Source: Varroa destructor (Eukaryota; Arthropoda; Arachnida; Mesostigmata; Varroidae). Taken from it: a stretch of 64,000 bases of DNA. Positions 14,391 through 52,900 of the stretch are shown piece after piece (position 1 is the stretch's first letter; each line of letters starts with the position of its first letter). The notes beneath the pieces are model-generated. The model was not told where the DNA came from and did not search any database. It saw only the letters and a list, made by a program, of their open reading frames with translations. The position numbers were made by a program, and so were the translations under genes. Where the stretch lies: contig NW_019211460.1 in the NCBI RefSeq assembly GCF_002443255.2, positions 31,666,717 to 31,730,716 of the forward strand. The letters are read 5' to 3'.

Positions 14391-15651
14391 GTGAGTAAAT
14401 AACTCTCCGTCCGCATGGAGTCTACAAAAAGCCAGTCCTTGAAAGCAGTTAAACTCCATTACATTTGTGTTAACAGGACATACGCTCGTTCGGCTTGCCG
14501 TCTCAACAAATTACGCACGCGGAGGATTTTCGCTTTCGAGATATATGACAACCTGTAAATGACCGTGTGCAGTTTATCTTTTTTGTCGGCAGCTGGTACC
14601 CTCGTTAGTAACCCTTGTAAACTGTTCCCTGGAAAAAACAACAAGTTCAATACGAGGTACTAGTACGATTGCCGCCGCTACTTCGGGCGCCGCTGACGTC
14701 TAAGAGCTTCGCCTTGGACACTTCTCAGTATAGTCCGCACCTGCACTCGGTCTGTCCGCGCAAAGGGACGGGCTGCTAAACTTTGACGGTTGGAAAATCA
14801 ATGCTGGCTTGAAACAGTATGCGTACAAACAGGACCCCTTGACGTACACGCCAAAATTGAGCGCCACTTTACGAATTGAAGGGGTTCACGCATATTATTG
14901 TGCTATAATCGTCGTTAGTGAAATCATATGTACAAACAAAGCGACGCTTTGGTTTGACGACGAGTGCTCCGCCCGTCCAGATCGTCGAAACGTTAGTGAC
15001 TCACAAGCCTTTCAGTAAGTCATTGCTATTCAGCTATAAATAACTTTGATACCCGTAGTACCTATTTGCTTAACGGCAAAAGTGTTCTATTCAAGCATCA
15101 TATAAGACGTTCAGCGAATAGAGTCGAAACTGCAAATAGTTTTCATCCACCACATACGCATCTATATTTTCTGTTAAGTCTTTCTCAACGAGCTCATGTT
15201 CATTGTGATCGATATGCCGTATTAATAGAAATTTATGGTGGACATTGTCTTCGGGTGTTGCGTAGCCCGACAAGGCGAACTGTCTGTAATTAGCTTGATT
15301 AGGTGCCGCTGTTAGAAGGATCACCTGTTTTTGCTATCGGCAACAAAAATGTCACCGGCGGCAACAAATACTTGCCGGAGCGCGGAGCTGCCTTTCATAC
15401 AGCAGCGCGCACACGACGCGTGAGTCACTAGACGAGAGACATAGCGAATAAAGCTTCTCCCTTCATTGCCTCTCCGTACTGAGAGAGTTCACGTGGGTCC
15501 AGTGTAACGACGGGCTTGGAACAACCTTACCTACCTCTGTTACCATAAACGTCTTCTGTTTACAAAAATCAAAACGAGTCCTACTTTAATCTGCAGCAGG
15601 TGTTCTGCTGCTAGCGCCATTAAACCCGTTGTTGAAAACTTTGAACCCGAA

Positions 15652-40630
<24,979 letters not shown>

Positions 40631-40767
40631 CTTTGGCCAAAGAGAAAGAGTCTACTGTGGCCAAGAAAAAAACGTATAATGTTACAGCGACATCATGTTT
40701 ATTATTTTAGAAAGAAGAAAAAACTGAACTGGCTGGTTAATGATAACAGGATGTTATTGAAATTTTT

Positions 40768-40786
40768 CTATCTATCTATCTATCTA
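40768..40786 (+). repeat. (TCTA)n microsatellite
   Basis: About five TCTA units, 140 nt after the conserved PFKFB stop codon, probably in its 3'UTR. Confidence 0.85.
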
Positions 40787-41588
40787 ATTTCGTTATGAAC
40801 AGGCGCGATATCGTCTGCTCATGGGGCAACTTTTGTCTTTTTCGAAAATGGTACGATGAGAGCCTGACATAGGTGTAATAATAATTGTGTACGATCCGCG
40901 ATGAATCTGGGCAGATCCATTATAAGTTTTATCCTTTGAAACCGGAATGGGTTCTCAAAAGAATACCCGCTAGCTCTCTCTCTAGTCGCATAAACAGTCA
41001 CTGAAAAATAAATATACATAAAATTGATTGTGACGATAAACCCGGTAATAAAAGACTACTCTATTGACGTGTAGCGGCCAGTAATAGCAAACTGTTGAGC
41101 TTATGGACCGTACTTCTAGCGTAAAAAGAAGTCAGGCTGCAGGCCCGCCAGTGGATAATAACATTGGTGAACTACGTAGTCTTTAAAACAAAACAGAAGG
41201 GATACATCGTACTTATATGAAGCAATGAGTTCAGCGTTCTACATGGATGGAGATGTGAAGTCAACTGGACTACAATCGGCCTGTGATGGTTAATTCTGGA
41301 TGTTCTCGAAGCGTAAAACGTTGAGCAGGGAACGATAAAATGGGTGGTATTTCAATTAGGCAGTGAACCCGTCTCGTATGAAAATCTTTTATCGATCGAC
41401 CAGTTTTCAAAACAAATAGCCGGAGTCATTCCAATGGGTAACGGCACCTCGATCGACCTCGTTTACAGCAAACGACAAGGCGGCAAAAATCGTAGAAGCA
41501 ACCAAGTATCTATGTTAGCAATTGTTGCTGCTAAGGACTTTCATTAGAGGTGTGCATTGCATAATTCTATATATATAAACTATTTACT

Positions 41589-41611
41589 TATATATATATA
41601 TATATATATAT
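41589..41611 (+). repeat. (TA)n microsatellite
   Basis: Uninterrupted TA dinucleotides in intergenic sequence. Confidence 0.9.
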
Positions 41612-42921
41612 CGATTATGGGCAGAGTATGAGGAAAAATCCTCGGCGTGTGTAGCGTCGACGTAGGCAGTGGCGCTGATAATAATGTGTTAATAAATGCC
41701 GTACATATATACATGTGAGTCTATAATAACTCAATTGTGTGCTTTCGGAATTCAATGATATTTTTGCCGAAATAAGATGAATATTATCAAGAGAATATTA
41801 ACTAGTAGAGATCACTTGAAAGTGATGTCCAGAGGCTTGATTACTTCGTAGCCCATCAGTTACAGAATAAAAGGCACTGAAAATGATGACTGTGCCGTTC
41901 TACCGCATTCGCTAACGAAAATTCGGAACAACGAAGCTCGGTAAGGGGAAAATATTCAAATTAAACAATGACAGAGGGTGGGCAGCCCGAAAGAACTCAC
42001 AGACCCGAATGCTTTTCAAAACAGGATCCACTGTCATTTAACAGAAAGACTACGAATGTATTTCTAGCACCACCTGATAGTCTTTCTATCTTAATGGAGA
42101 CTTTTGTGGAAAGCAGACAAAAGTCATTTCATAGAAGCAGGGCCGGCGATACAAAATGATGCGTAGGAACACATCAATCTCCTAAACATCCTTTTTCTCT
42201 TTATTATAATACCATCGTCGTCTTACGAATTTCTAAGCTTTCTGTTAATTCACGAGCTGAAAAATTCTACCATGATAGACTGCCTTTTGATCGCCAACAA
42301 ACAGTCTAAGGGGTGGCATCGAAGCTGCCTTAAATATCGCTTGCAACGACGACAAGCTATATAGAAATTGTACATGGACGAATCTGTTACAAGCGAAAGT
42401 CATTTTCCTCTATTTCTCGCATCTTGACTCCATCAACTGTATTCTTTGGTGTAGTGAACGTTAACGTCGGCAGGTAAATGTATCTGGGAAATGTGCCAAC
42501 AATGCTGACAAACATAACGAGAAAAAACATCAAGTTTACGAAGAGGTTCTATGATCGTGTCCCTGACAAGATCACGTTTGTCGTTTACCGGGTCGCATAC
42601 GATTCCACCCGTGAATGCTAAGTCGACGTGCCTTGTGCCAGGCTTAATGTTCACCCGAGAGAGACAGATAGATAACAGTATCCGCTATCTCGATTATCGA
42701 CATATTAGGACACGTATATATTTATTTGTATGCGATCTTGAGACCTATTTGAACGTCAAGAATATTGACGACCTGAAGGTTTTTTTTCGAGTCAAATCAG
42801 TGACCTGTTTCATTGCCTGGTGAAATTCGACGATGAGCCATTACGATGTGTTTGATTAGCAAATACTGTAGTTTTGCCAGCAATACATCATGTCGAATAA
42901 CATACGGACTGAGCGGATACG

Positions 42922-42948
42922 AAATTTGTCTCCGTAGGAGGCAAATTT
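42922..42948 (+). repeat. 12-bp hairpin
   Basis: AAATTTGTCTCC, loop GTA, GGAGGCAAATTT: one wobble position. Confidence 0.75.
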
Positions 42949-43542
42949 TGATTTATAAGATGTAATGGCGTTAGTTAATGTTGTTATTGTTGTTAAAGCT
43001 TCAGTGGAAGGGTACGGCGTAGCACATTTCACTGTATAGGATTAGGTGCAATGTCACAATTGTATTATGAAATAAGGCCAAAGTTGAAACTTAATTGAAC
43101 GGAGTGAAACTGAGCTTTACTATATAAATTATTGTCTGGCCATTGGAACTGTTGTGATGTAGAAGGACATAATAAAAAGGTTATAAAAATACGAATGTAA
43201 AATATATCGCCGCTAACATAGGGTGAACGCAGTTAACGTTGATAGAAATGACACCCATTACTACATAAATATTATATAAAATTACCTACCAAGTAGATCA
43301 TAAAGCTATATATATATATATAGATCATAAGGCACAATGAAATACTCTGTTGAGGCGTTACCAGGTTATCTCGCAAAAACCGAAGAGTATTATCGTCTAG
43401 GGGTTACGTGATATTAGCTAAACTAGCAGTACAATTAGTGGTGAAACGCGTTACTAGTATATATTGCCGACTTCACGTATCGAAAGCTACAACACGTGTT
43501 TATAAATTCAGTTGTATGTCCTCTTGTGCACTTTATTTTTTT

Positions 43543-43546
<4 letters not shown>

Positions 43547-43579
<33 letters not shown>
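43547..43579 (+). repeat. (TA)n microsatellite
   Basis: About sixteen TA units. Open frames that cross it encode only Ile-Tyr repeats and are spurious. Confidence 0.9.
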
Positions 43580-43583
<4 letters not shown>

Positions 43584-44734
43584 TCGTAAAGTACATAATA
43601 AAGAAACGTACTACATATATCAAGTACGAGTCATGTTTTGGGTGCGCCACTTGCATATTTGCTAATAGCCACAGTTAATTTCCCGTTAATTTTTCGATGA
43701 CATCCTTACGTACGAACACTTGGGTCAGGCGAGGTGATCCAAGTTCGAAACTGGGCGTAGACTTATTTGGCTTCCGATTGTAAGAGTAACCATCTCAAGT
43801 CATGCCTAACGGCAGGCGCTGGACATGAAACACGAAATACCGACTAAAAGGCAACAGTCTGAATCGGCCAAACTCATGTAGTACAAATCTAGCTTTTTTC
43901 GAAATTGGTCGTTTTCATTTATATGAGTTAAACTTGCTGAAAGAAAACAGGCTTCTTCTGACTTTGTTCGAGACTATCGGGGTAGGTCACAGCAACTGCA
44001 CGATCAAACGCGATGTGGCAAACGCGCGCCATATATCCTCGTATTTGTATATTGCCAAAGGCCCTTTGACGTTAGTCTGGTAGATTTGTATGGTTATGAT
44101 CATTCTTAAGACGGTTGGGGTAACATTCTCAGCTGTTTGATTATTTTTTTCGTCACTTTCACGGCTTTTAAAGGCATTAATATCCTAGCTATTCACATAA
44201 ATACCTAATACATCAAAACAAAACTTTTACGTATAGAAAAATTGATTATCGTGGTTATGTGCTGCTCGGCTTGTGATTAAATTCGTCACGACGCATCCCA
44301 TCGATACGTTTCAAGTCTCAGCTAAGTGTGTTACGCACGCAACGTTTCTACGTATTCGTTATGTGTGCCTCCACAATCGAACATATTTTAGAACGTCTTT
44401 GTCAAACCAATAGGCTCCTGTGTCTAATCCTTACCAACATAAAATTGTAGACTTATATGAGACCTATCTAAAGTTATATTACCTGAATAACTGCTACGAA
44501 ATGAGCTGACCCGTCGTTCTTATTAACTGCTCCTAAGTTCAATGTGTTTTAACAACTGATACGCAACTTACGTATTTAACTTTTTGCAACACTAGCACAC
44601 CCGTGACGATCGTCAAGCTCAGTGAGTTTGGCTGTATAAATTCGAATTAGAATTGGGGCAGTATTCTTTGCTAAGCGGCCAACTGTGAAGTTTTTTCGTG
44701 GCTGCCTCGACGCAGCGCTCGTTGTACGTCTGTA

Positions 44735-47700
44735 ATGAATAATCGTAGCTCTTGCCCTCGGCTTGACAGTGCAAGCCGAAACGGACGTTCTCAACAACGA
44801 CGAAATGACCCAACTACGTCGAACGATTCTGAAAAGAAGGCATCGCTGTTTTCTCGTGGATTCTTGCGTCTGCTAAGGCACATACGTAAGCCTTCATGGC
44901 TTATCGTGTTTCAATTGCTGTTCTCCGAAGCGACCTTGCCAGGTCTGAAGGACGTTTTCGGTTTTAGTCCTCCGCTGGCCAGACTGATGTTCGCTACGGT
45001 GTTCCTCTATCTTGTCCACACAACTGTTACCGACATTAGCCAGCTGGTTATCAGCTATTTAGCGTACAATACATCATTACAGGTATTGCACGTGTAGCAG
45101 AAGAAGGCCCCCACGCACTTTGCTTGAATTCAGCATCCGCTGGACTTTGGACATGCTTACAAAATGAAAATCGACCCTAGTCCTTCAAAGTTTGATCACA
45201 AATAAGATGTTAGTCTAAAAGGTTCCGATATCACTTGTTTTCCCTTGAGACCTAGAATGTAAAGGTTCTGTCTTGAGTAGTACGTTTTTTCTATACACTT
45301 GTAACCAAGCACCGATCGAATTCGATGGCTCCGAAGGGAAACCATTTAGAATAGTATGTGGATTTAATGAATTAGGAAATTAATTACCTCAGCTTTTTTG
45401 TCCTTTCATGCCATCGAAATAGCTTTTGTCCACAGGTGAAAATCGAAGAACCCAAGGACGGTCCTATGAGCATGCCAGCGGTTACCATTTGTAACCAAAA
45501 TCCATTGCTGCTATCAAAACTTTGTTTACCCGCAAACCGAAACTACATAGAGACAGAGACTAATAAAACGTGCAATCAACCCAATTGCGAAACCTTCATA
45601 AGTGTATTTTACGAAAGACTGTGTCTTCGTGGTGACGCGGAACGCGACAAGCTTCGGCTCCTATTTGGATCTTCTAAAGGTCAACTTGCTGCAGAAAAAG
45701 CCAGGTCCAAAGGCTATTTATTTCATACTATGTGTATCTGATAAAGCGAGCGTAGTGAAAGCATGGCGAGTTCCACTTTGTGTATATATATAATGAGAAT
45801 GAACAATACAAGTAATGATTTTCGATTGACTTAGTCGGTTTGCTCTTTTGTTTGCTGTTAGGAAAATGTTCTTCGAATGGTATAGTGCGTTAATGGGCTT
45901 TGAAAAAGGTCGCGAAGTTTTGACCGAACTCAGCTATCCGGAGATAGCTTCTACCGTGAATGCGTGTTTCTTCAACGGGGTAGATTGTCGCTCACTCATC
46001 ACAAAGGTTTTTATCAAAGTTCCTAAAGATTTCCTAAATTTAATCCTTGTGTAAGGGCTGAAACTAGTAGGGAAAGTTTAGCTATTTATTCTAATAAAAT
46101 CGGGTCTCTCGAGACTTTTGGGCACTAATCGATATCGTTTCCTCATAATCATAGAGTCTTCATCCGTTCTACGGGGTGTGCTTTTGCGTATATTGCAAAT
46201 CGCAAGTAGAGGTAACAACATTCGAGACACCTACGAATGGACTGATGCTAAACCTGAAGGTCAATGAGGACGAATATTTACCCATGATACCCAATGCAGG
46301 TAAGAGCAGAGCCATCGACTCGTATAGCTTTGGTTAAACTTGCATCTTCGGTGCGTTTATTAGTAACGACAAATTCGTCTCTTAACCACTTAACGCCGTT
46401 TTATTCCAGGAACCCAGGACGGCTTCTAATCCATTTTGTATACTCTAGATCTAAAACTGGACGTCCTTACAAAAGGCAGAGACGAAAACCGATAAAAATA
46501 ATTATATCCACAAAAAAAAACTTAATAGAGATATATCTGCATTTACCATTAGTACGTAATCGTAATAATACGTTCATCGTAATATGTACGCAAATTAAAT
46601 CGGCGATATGTTTCGAGGCATGCAAGAAACCTAATAAAGATATGTCTTTTTTAGAAGTCTATCTGCAACTCACTTAACTATACGGTTGTTGTTTGTTGCC
46701 GACAAGCACTACAGGTCATTTGTTGATGATACATAATAAGGATGAGCAGATTTCCGTATCGGAGGATTCCATACCTGTTTATCCCCTCGCCACCACGTAT
46801 ATTGGCTTACAGAGGGAGCAGCTTATTCGCCTGCCAGCTCCCTCGAACTACCCCTGCACAGAAAGTTATCCGGCAGAGGTCGCTGTTCATTTGACTTCAG
46901 AAGATAAACAGAAGTATTCGAAACTGCTATGTCAAGATGTAAGAACAATTCACTATCAAGCTGTTCTCAGCCTATGCTTGCTTTCGATTACAGAACAAGT
47001 AGAAACGATGTATAACAGCACCATGTGTTCCTGCTTTAAAGATGTGTACACAGATGGCAATTTACCGCGAATGTAGATGCATCGATTTCAAGTATCGTCT
47101 ACCGCAAAACCTGGCAGCGACCGAATGCTCTTACGTTCTGGGACAGCCAACGGGGAAGAACGCCCGTCACAATGACACTCTCAGATGTGCCCGTGAGACG
47201 GCCCGCAGGGTGAGCTTCGGTTTCTCCTTTCACAAACCTAGGCATGCATTTCGACCTTATTCGAAACAGGTGTCCGACAATGTGCAGATCGAGACCTCGT
47301 TAATTCACAAGCATTGCTTCAAGAATAGAAACAGCCTTTAAATGCACATTTTCAAGCAAATTAATTTGAAGCTCTCATCGAACGGTGTTGGTAGATAGAT
47401 AGTCAGAATTTTTTAAAACTTTGGTCACGCTTATATATCGAAGTCGCACACACACAGTCTGTTCTTTAACAATAAACTCGTAGATTTGTAGAGCTGATGA
47501 AACCAACTCTAACTAAGATCTAAAGTCTGAAAAATAGATAAAAATCACTTTAAAACATACTTTAGTTTCCACTTGAAATTACACATTAAGATAATTTACT
47601 GAGAAAATTGTCCGCTTGATACATACCCCCTGCCCGGGATTGCTCCCTTCATGAATCGTTTTCTCATAGAAATAATAGGCGATGTTGTCGCCACACACGA

Positions 47701-48683
47701 TTCGTTTATACGTTTGGATATCAGTCGCCATCTGTACGTTTGATATTGCTATCAGCTTATTGTTCCTTAGCTGGTAACACGTCATAGGAACACCTTACAG
47801 GTCTTTTTTTTGTTTAGACGCACCCAGTCTCTTCTAATAAACTTGTAGAATTTACAGCAGCCTCGGCGACAGTGTCGTTTTTGTTATCTAAGTGTCAAAG
47901 TATAAATTTTCGATCATTATATTGCCGAGGGCTTGATGAGGAGGCTAAACTTCTAAATTTTTCAAGTGCAAAAACATTACTACGTGGTGGCAAATTTGAG
48001 ATATTTCAGGTAGAGAAAGCTACGTTCCGCTGCGGATGTCTTCCACCATGTCAAGTAGATTTCTACCACAAGGTAATTTCAGCTCTGTTTTGGCATCCTG
48101 ACGTGCAGCGTGAGTCCCTTGGCGTGGAAAGATTGTGTAATTCAACTGTATACGTGTACATGCAGTCAAACAAAATCACCGTTCGTCGTAAGGTAAACTG
48201 GCCACCTGAATGTAACACTCAACACGTAAATTAGCGAGCTAAAGCATGCAAAAACGAACCGGAATTAATGTTCCGAACAGTGTTTTTCAGTAAAATTAAT
48301 CCTCTTCCGCTTGTTTGTTGTTGTTGCACATCTACCGACCTTAAAACGTAGCGGTTTATGCGTCATACATCAATAGTGTCGCATGCATAGAATAGAAAAG
48401 CTTAAGTTTTGATGGAGTCAAAATGACTGCAAGTGATTAGAGGAAGGCATCGTTAGCCAGAATGCGTTTCGTACCTCATCGCGCTTCGCAGGTGATGCAG
48501 ATCTCGCCGAAGGACTTATTGAACTCGATCGCAGGAACAATGGGTATCTACCTTGGCTACTCGTATTTATTCGCCTTTTATATCATCGACATACTGGTCC
48601 GAGGCGTCGCAGAAATCGTATGTTGGCATATTTTTAAGGCCAAACAGCTAGCACGTTATGAGGACGCGCGACTTCAGGCCTAG
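44735..48683 (+). CDS. DEG/ENaC sodium channel subunit, pickpocket-like
   Basis: Complete eight-exon gene: 44735-45082, 45436-45704, 45862-46006, 46155-46299, 46715-46938, 47054-47209, 48010-48192, 48492-48683 (1662 nt, 553 residues, all phases agree). Amiloride-sensitive-type Na+ channel subunits form trimers in the plasma membrane. Features in order: basic cytosolic N-terminus; TM1 at about 83-104; the post-TM1 signature MPAVTICNQNP (129-139); FYGVC (259-263); NGLMLNL; the cysteine-rich ectodomain with CRC, then CGCLPPC (437-443) followed by Y448; pre-TM2 IAGTMGIYLGYS (503-514) and TM2 to about 530; short C-terminus ending LARYEDARLQA. The ATG at 44735 is the first after an in-frame TAA (44672). 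The filter triplet is GYS. Donor 45704 (CAG/GTCCAA) is weak but is the only one giving the right phase. Possible polyadenylation signal AATAAA at 49373-49378. Family certain; orthology to a named ppk gene not resolved. Confidence 0.93.
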
Positions 48684-49770
48684 TAAGCACTAATCACAAA
48701 CAATCTTGTGCATCTATAGAGAACCACCGACGTATTCTAGTTATAGAGGAGTCATTCTGGATCGTAAAAGATAACTATGCCGAATTTCACAGGCTTGAAC
48801 TGTGTAAAAACGTCGTCAGCGAGAACCGTTAGCTTTCGAGAGACGTTGAATTTTAAGCTAGCCCAATGTTTTGCCTGTATAAGAATTCTGAAGGCCGTAG
48901 AGAAACATTCAAGATCCTAGCAGAAATTCGAAGCTTGTTTTCTAACAATGTTTCCACTAGTTCCGTTTATATCAGAGTGCATTGTAACAGTAAAGATAGC
49001 AACATACTGGTCTGTGAAAAATTTCAATTGTTTAATTATAGAAATTATAATTGGTGATAATTATTTAAAACGGTGCGTTTTTGCGAGACGCATTGCTTAA
49101 ACAATGTTAACAAATAAGGACCAAGCTCAGAAAAACTATTAGCAGAGCCGATAACGTCCATTAGTTAGATCGAATCAGACATTTGTTCCTGAAACAGCTC
49201 CTGATCCACCTTTTTTCAACCCGAAGCCATTTTTATAATATTTGATTGATTTCTTCATTTTATACGAAGCTCGGCAACGCTCAGATACTGAGCGTCGTGG
49301 CAGAACACCATCATAACATATCAAAATGTCATAAAAATTTACCAAAGGGGATTTGTAAAGTTATTCTATATTAATAAAGATACGTGTACAAATATAAATC
49401 AAAGGGTCAATACTTTGCCGTCATATTTTATTTTTATTTTACACAGTTTCTAAACGATAGGCAAGGTCGAGGCGCCCTTGTATCGAGGCGCCTACATATA
49501 TGAGGGCGCCGTGTGTGTGCCGTTGATCTGCATGAGATTTTCAGTTTTTGTGACTAAGTAGAGAATATTATAGATTTTATGTTTCTACATGGCATTTTTA
49601 TTATTTGATATATCGTTATTGACGCGCACGCATGATGACTATCTATATGTAACACCGGGTCGTGATGGCACGGGCGGTGACGTCTAACCGAATCGCCTGT
49701 CGATGATTTTTACACAGATGTCAGGTTTATTTTCTCTTTTTACCTCAGACTTCTTATGTAAATATTCATT
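48684..49770. other. 3' flank of channel gene and upstream region of SVWC gene
   Basis: No coding exon. Contains AATAAA at 49373 (a possible channel-gene poly(A) signal) and three GGCGCC palindromes at 49471-49510, about 0.4 kb upstream of the SVWC start codon. Confidence 0.45.
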
Positions 49771-49773
49771 AGG

Positions 49774-49783
49774 TATTTAAAAG
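49774..49783 (+). promoter_or_regulatory. TATA-like box of the SVWC gene
   Basis: TATTTAAAAG followed within about 30 nt by a GC-richer stretch. It lies about 150 nt upstream of the ATG at 49933, which fits a TATA promoter with a leader of roughly 120 nt. Position and match only; no transcript evidence. Confidence 0.4.
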
Positions 49784-49932
49784 GACCCGATAGAGGGCGT
49801 TGTTAGGGGAAAGCACGTTCGGGAACGCAGAATAAAACGGGGCTATGCTCACTAGAACGGATGGTGTCTGCTGTTGCGTAGCTGCTGCGGTAAGGGGCAA
49901 ACATTTAAGCTGAACGATCGATCCTTTTTACG

Positions 49933-52900
49933 ATGTCGATTAAGTTCTGCCTTGTAGCATTGATTGCCTATAGTACGTTGGCCAGTGAAACGTTAACTGC
50001 AACCTTCCAGATTAACAATGTCCGGATTACCGCTGGTAAGTAGTAAAGACGGTAGCCATTTTTGTAAAACAAACGATAGATAATTTATCTCGAGAAGAGA
50101 TCGACGACGTCAGGTATCAGCTAGACGCGCGCTAGAGACAACGGTGTTTTACAGTTAATACTGAAAAAGATTTATATTTGTAAGTTGAAACAGTTGGTAA
50201 AAATATAAGCGCATGTTACAGATATGTTTAGTTAACATTCAGTAATAAACACTATAGTCGAAATGGGTTCAATAGTGAGATTTAATTGAAATTAACATAA
50301 CCGGCTGTGAATGGAAGATTTACCAACAGATAAGCAAACGACCTCGTTCGTAAACCCGAAACCTGACTTCGATAGTCCCTTACTGTTGGCAAATTAATAT
50401 ATGCGTATCTTTGAGAGAGAGAGTTTGTTTTTGGGGGGTGCGAATAAAATTTTTGCGGAACATCTGCTAGGAATAAAAGAATTTTACGAGAGAGCCTTTA
50501 CCCTGACTATTAGAGTAAAAATGAAAAAGCTTAACGATCGATTATTTAGCTTTTTTTTTTATTTTTAATACATAGGAACCTATAGGGTCAAAAAGGTTCC
50601 TTTTAAGTCCACATCATTTTTGTATAATTAGATTTTCCTTTACTAACTAAAATATAATGTTTGTACTATATTTTTCACACATGAAAGCAGTATCTTAGGG
50701 TTAACATTACATATATATATGGTGACATGGGGCAAGGGGTCACCACGTTTTTAGTTAGCAATGTAACACTACTTTCAACTTTTACTTCTGTTAAATTTCT
50801 AGAATTTTTTGAATGCACACGGGTCAGGATCTTTTTCAGATTTGGGTTACTGTTTTTTGACCAATTTTGAAAAGAAGGGGCTGTCGAATTTTCGGTAAAC
50901 GGCAAGGAAGCAGAAAGACCAGCTTGTTTTGTTCTACCACAGTCGCGCTTGTCCCACATTTGAGTTTTCAGAACAAACTGACAGAACATTAACATCTGGA
51001 GTTATATTACACAGCCATTCTGGAGACTATATGAGTGAGGTAAAGCTCAATAAGTAAAATCGGATGCCGGCGATGTTAACTGCACAGAGAAACTGAAAAA
51101 AAAATAGGTGACTTCAGAGCTTAGTAACAATGCGTATATGTCTATATTTGTCAATATAAGCTAAGGCATCGTACTTTCGAACCCGCCGTGTCACGATATA
51201 ACTGTGCGTTATATCTGGCTGTTTTTGAAAGACATTTTTACGACTTTGTTGACGTAACGTATCGTTCGGGCGAAGCAGCGCTGTCGATATATGCACGACA
51301 TTGCCTATAATCTCAATTATATGGTATAATTTACCATACATAGGCATTTATACGAAAATTGTACATTATTACGATGATTATAGAAATTTCAATGCGATCA
51401 AATTTGTTCTGAAGAACAGAGCGCACGTTTTTATTGCGACCGCACGTCTCGGACAAGATATAAATGTATCGATAGCTGAACCATTTAAAAAACGTCATAC
51501 GAACTTACGGCAGATAAACTATAACCTTTAGCCTGCCTAGTTTTGTAGTACACTCTTACAATCTACCTCTCATTCTAACCAGAATGATTACCCTTTCTAT
51601 AAAGAAAAGCAGCTCTTCTTTAGATTTGTTGCTGAATTACCGATATCTTCGTAGGAAATCATTGGCCCCACTTGTGGCCCATATGAAACCGTGTAGTGGA
51701 CCTATATGAGCCAACGACTGTCCTCAGTTGATAATACTCTGAAAATTAATAACTAGTGAGCCCGTTTAGGCTACAGAGTAGAAGCGTCTTTGACAAACAA
51801 ACTGTCGTATTTTTTCTGTTGTTGCAACGCCTGTTATACACTCAGCTATTTTTTAATCTACAAATGTTAAAATTATTATTTTAATTAGACACTTCATTTA
51901 ATTTTTTTTTACTAGAAAATGACCATATTGAAACTATCTAAACTATTCTACTAGTATCAACACTTATTTTGATCTTGATCTTAAGTTTCGTCCTAAGCAA
52001 TGAGTAGCGTTTACATAATGGCGCGCCAACTACATAATATGTAAGGTCTCAGAGCTGACAGTTTGAATCAGCTCTCCTACAGGGAATTACCATTGGCCTT
52101 GCAATTATATAGTTGCTATACACTGCTGTAGGGTATATGCTGCTTCTGCTGAGCTTTAGTATTTGATTTAAGACATTCGACGAACTGCCCACGCCACTGG
52201 AGAAAAATGTTGACAGAAAAAAGCCTTTACCCCATCTGCAATTTGGCTTGACCTCGCATATGTAGCCGATTTAGTGATAACCAACCCCTTGTTGATACTC
52301 CGACTGGTCTAATCACTTCTTCCCACAAGTGGAAATAGACAAATGGTCAAATTTGCCCATTTTCTAAGAGCTTTTATAGAAACACGACCCACTATTCATT
52401 TATCCAATGGATAACGTTCAGTAATCCTTTTCTAATAATGGCCTAAATAGGTGAGGTGCGAGACAGAGACAGTGCCTATGCGTGATCACGCTTTAATGTG
52501 AAGGTGACTCGGGTGCAAGTCAGAACTTTATGAATGCGGCCTTTGCCACTAGTTGACGCTTCACTTCCCATGTCTCCCATGCCTCACCTGAGTCAACTCC
52601 ATGTTTTTACTTCATGCATTAGAGAAGAAGCATGTTGATGTTTGTTATTTTTCTAATACGGTATGTAAACTATCACTAGCTACAAATACGCTCGATTAAA
52701 TTAATTAAGTTCGGTACGAAGTCACAGCCCTAGTCTTGAATGGCTATCGGCTAATTACCGTAACCGCAGTTATTAGATAAAGCGCACATTTTACTTTGAA
52801 CCTATGCTTTACTATAGTGACATTTCTACTTCAGGTAAGTGCGAACATCCTGAAACGAAACAGCTGTTCTCTGATACCTTGCTCCCTGCGGAAGGTTGTA

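Larger units (their letters stand above)
40631..44734. other. Intergenic region between PFKFB and the channel gene
   Basis: Holds a TCTA microsatellite (40768-40786), TA arrays (41589-41611, 43307-43322, 43547-43579) and a short hairpin at 42922-42948. Several 60-90-codon open frames (41344-41547 +, 41968-42159 +, 42433-42654 -) have balanced composition but no motif or splice context and are not called. Confidence 0.45.

Noticed and set aside
46294..46677. 127-codon frame overlapping the channel gene
   Set aside because: Lies almost entirely in the intron 46300-46714; the DEG/ENaC exons on either side splice past it in phase.
46939..47053. Read-through of the channel frame containing NSTMCSCFKDV
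   Set aside because: Looks cysteine-rich, but splicing 46938 to 47054 restores the exact C-x8-C-x-C spacing of the family.
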